Shown piece by piece: positions 41,345 to 41,397 of a stretch of 41,397 nt of DNA (within the stretch, counting starts at the first letter, position 1; every line of letters starts with the position of its first letter). The notes beneath the pieces were generated by a model, which worked only from the letters and a program-made list of their open reading frames with translations, made no database searches and was not told the origin of the DNA. A program made the translations under genes and the position numbers. Source of the stretch: Deltaproteobacteria bacterium (GTDB lineage Bacteria > Desulfobacterota > Desulfovibrionia > Desulfovibrionales > Desulfovibrionaceae); NCBI GenBank assembly GCA_031275645.1, contig JAISOL010000041.1, positions 1 through 41,397 of the forward strand. Reading direction: 5' to 3'.

Positions 41345-41397
41345 ATGCAAACTGAACTGGCTACCTTATGGGATTGTCTGGGGCAAGTACCCGATCC
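41345..41397 (+). CDS. Start of an unidentified gene, cut by the window end
   Basis: ATG 41345 is preceded at seven bases by GGAGGA (41333-41338), a strong ribosome site. The open frame gives MQTELATLWDCLGQVPD and then leaves the window. Divergent from the aminotransferase gene, with a very A+T-rich stretch (41297-41330) between them. Too little sequence to name it. Confidence 0.6.
   Translation, partial: MQTELATLWDCLGQVPD

Noticed and set aside
1-41397. CRISPR array, tRNA, rRNA, prophage or complete insertion sequence
   Set aside because: No regular spacer repeats, no tRNA-like CCA-ended clover sequence and no integrase or transposase frame were recognised by eye; a covariance-model scan could still find a small RNA.

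Overview
The window comes from a Gram-negative bacterium, most likely a sulfate-reducing or related member of the Desulfovibrionaceae (Desulfobacterota). The signs are BamD and other lipoproteins, TolC, a flagellum with a sigma-54-type promoter in front of its hook gene, a TAXI-type TRAP transporter, and a Lap-like adhesin-export locus whose receptor carries a decayed HD-GYP domain instead of LapD. No rRNA, tRNA, CRISPR array or intact insertion sequence was seen. Genus and species cannot be set from this sequence.

Layout. 1-973: AT-rich edge and a 5'-truncated cyclopropane fatty acid synthase. 1069-2580: flagellar hook protein FlgE. 2590-11205: a biofilm-adhesin control and secretion locus. 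It holds a membrane PAS / degenerate HD-GYP protein, a LapG-like periplasmic cysteine protease, a HlyD-type adaptor and a LapB-type exporter on the minus strand, with a divergent TolC-type outer membrane protein. The adhesin itself is not in the window. 11325-12305: flagellar switch protein FliM, convergent with tolC across a strong hairpin. 12576-14961: an Ldh-family dehydrogenase and a FIST-domain protein. 15209-22561: a long minus-strand housekeeping run (pgsA, small unknown, ftsB-like, TPR protein, lipoprotein, fbp, tsaD, trxA, trxB, bamD). 22892-27801: K+ uptake pair (TrkH/KtrB plus KtrA type), an LtaS/OpgB-like phosphoglycerol transferase and DNA glycosylase tag. 27762-30537: an exported PNPOx-fold protein and the dTDP-sugar genes rfbA-rfbB.

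30625-35589: a minus-strand set running TAXI binding protein, fused TRAP permease, DapA-family protein, PPC/DUF296 protein, a tiny zinc ribbon and an atypical cysteine-rich thioredoxin. 35856-38710: a nitrate/sulfonate-type ABC importer (binding protein, ATPase, permease), divergent from the TAXI operon. 38759-41196: a class I aminotransferase translationally coupled to an alpha/beta-hydrolase of unknown role. 41345-end: start of a further plus-strand gene.

The most notable system is at 2590-11205. The arrangement predicts that c-di-GMP, sensed by a catalytically dead HD-GYP domain, controls a periplasmic protease that would release or retain a type I-secreted surface adhesin. The locus lies between the hook and switch genes of the flagellum, so sessile and motile functions sit side by side. 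A Lap-like (Dvh) system with a LapD-unrelated c-di-GMP receptor has, to my recollection, been described in Desulfovibrio vulgaris. The locus is therefore probably a relative of a known system, not a wholly new one.
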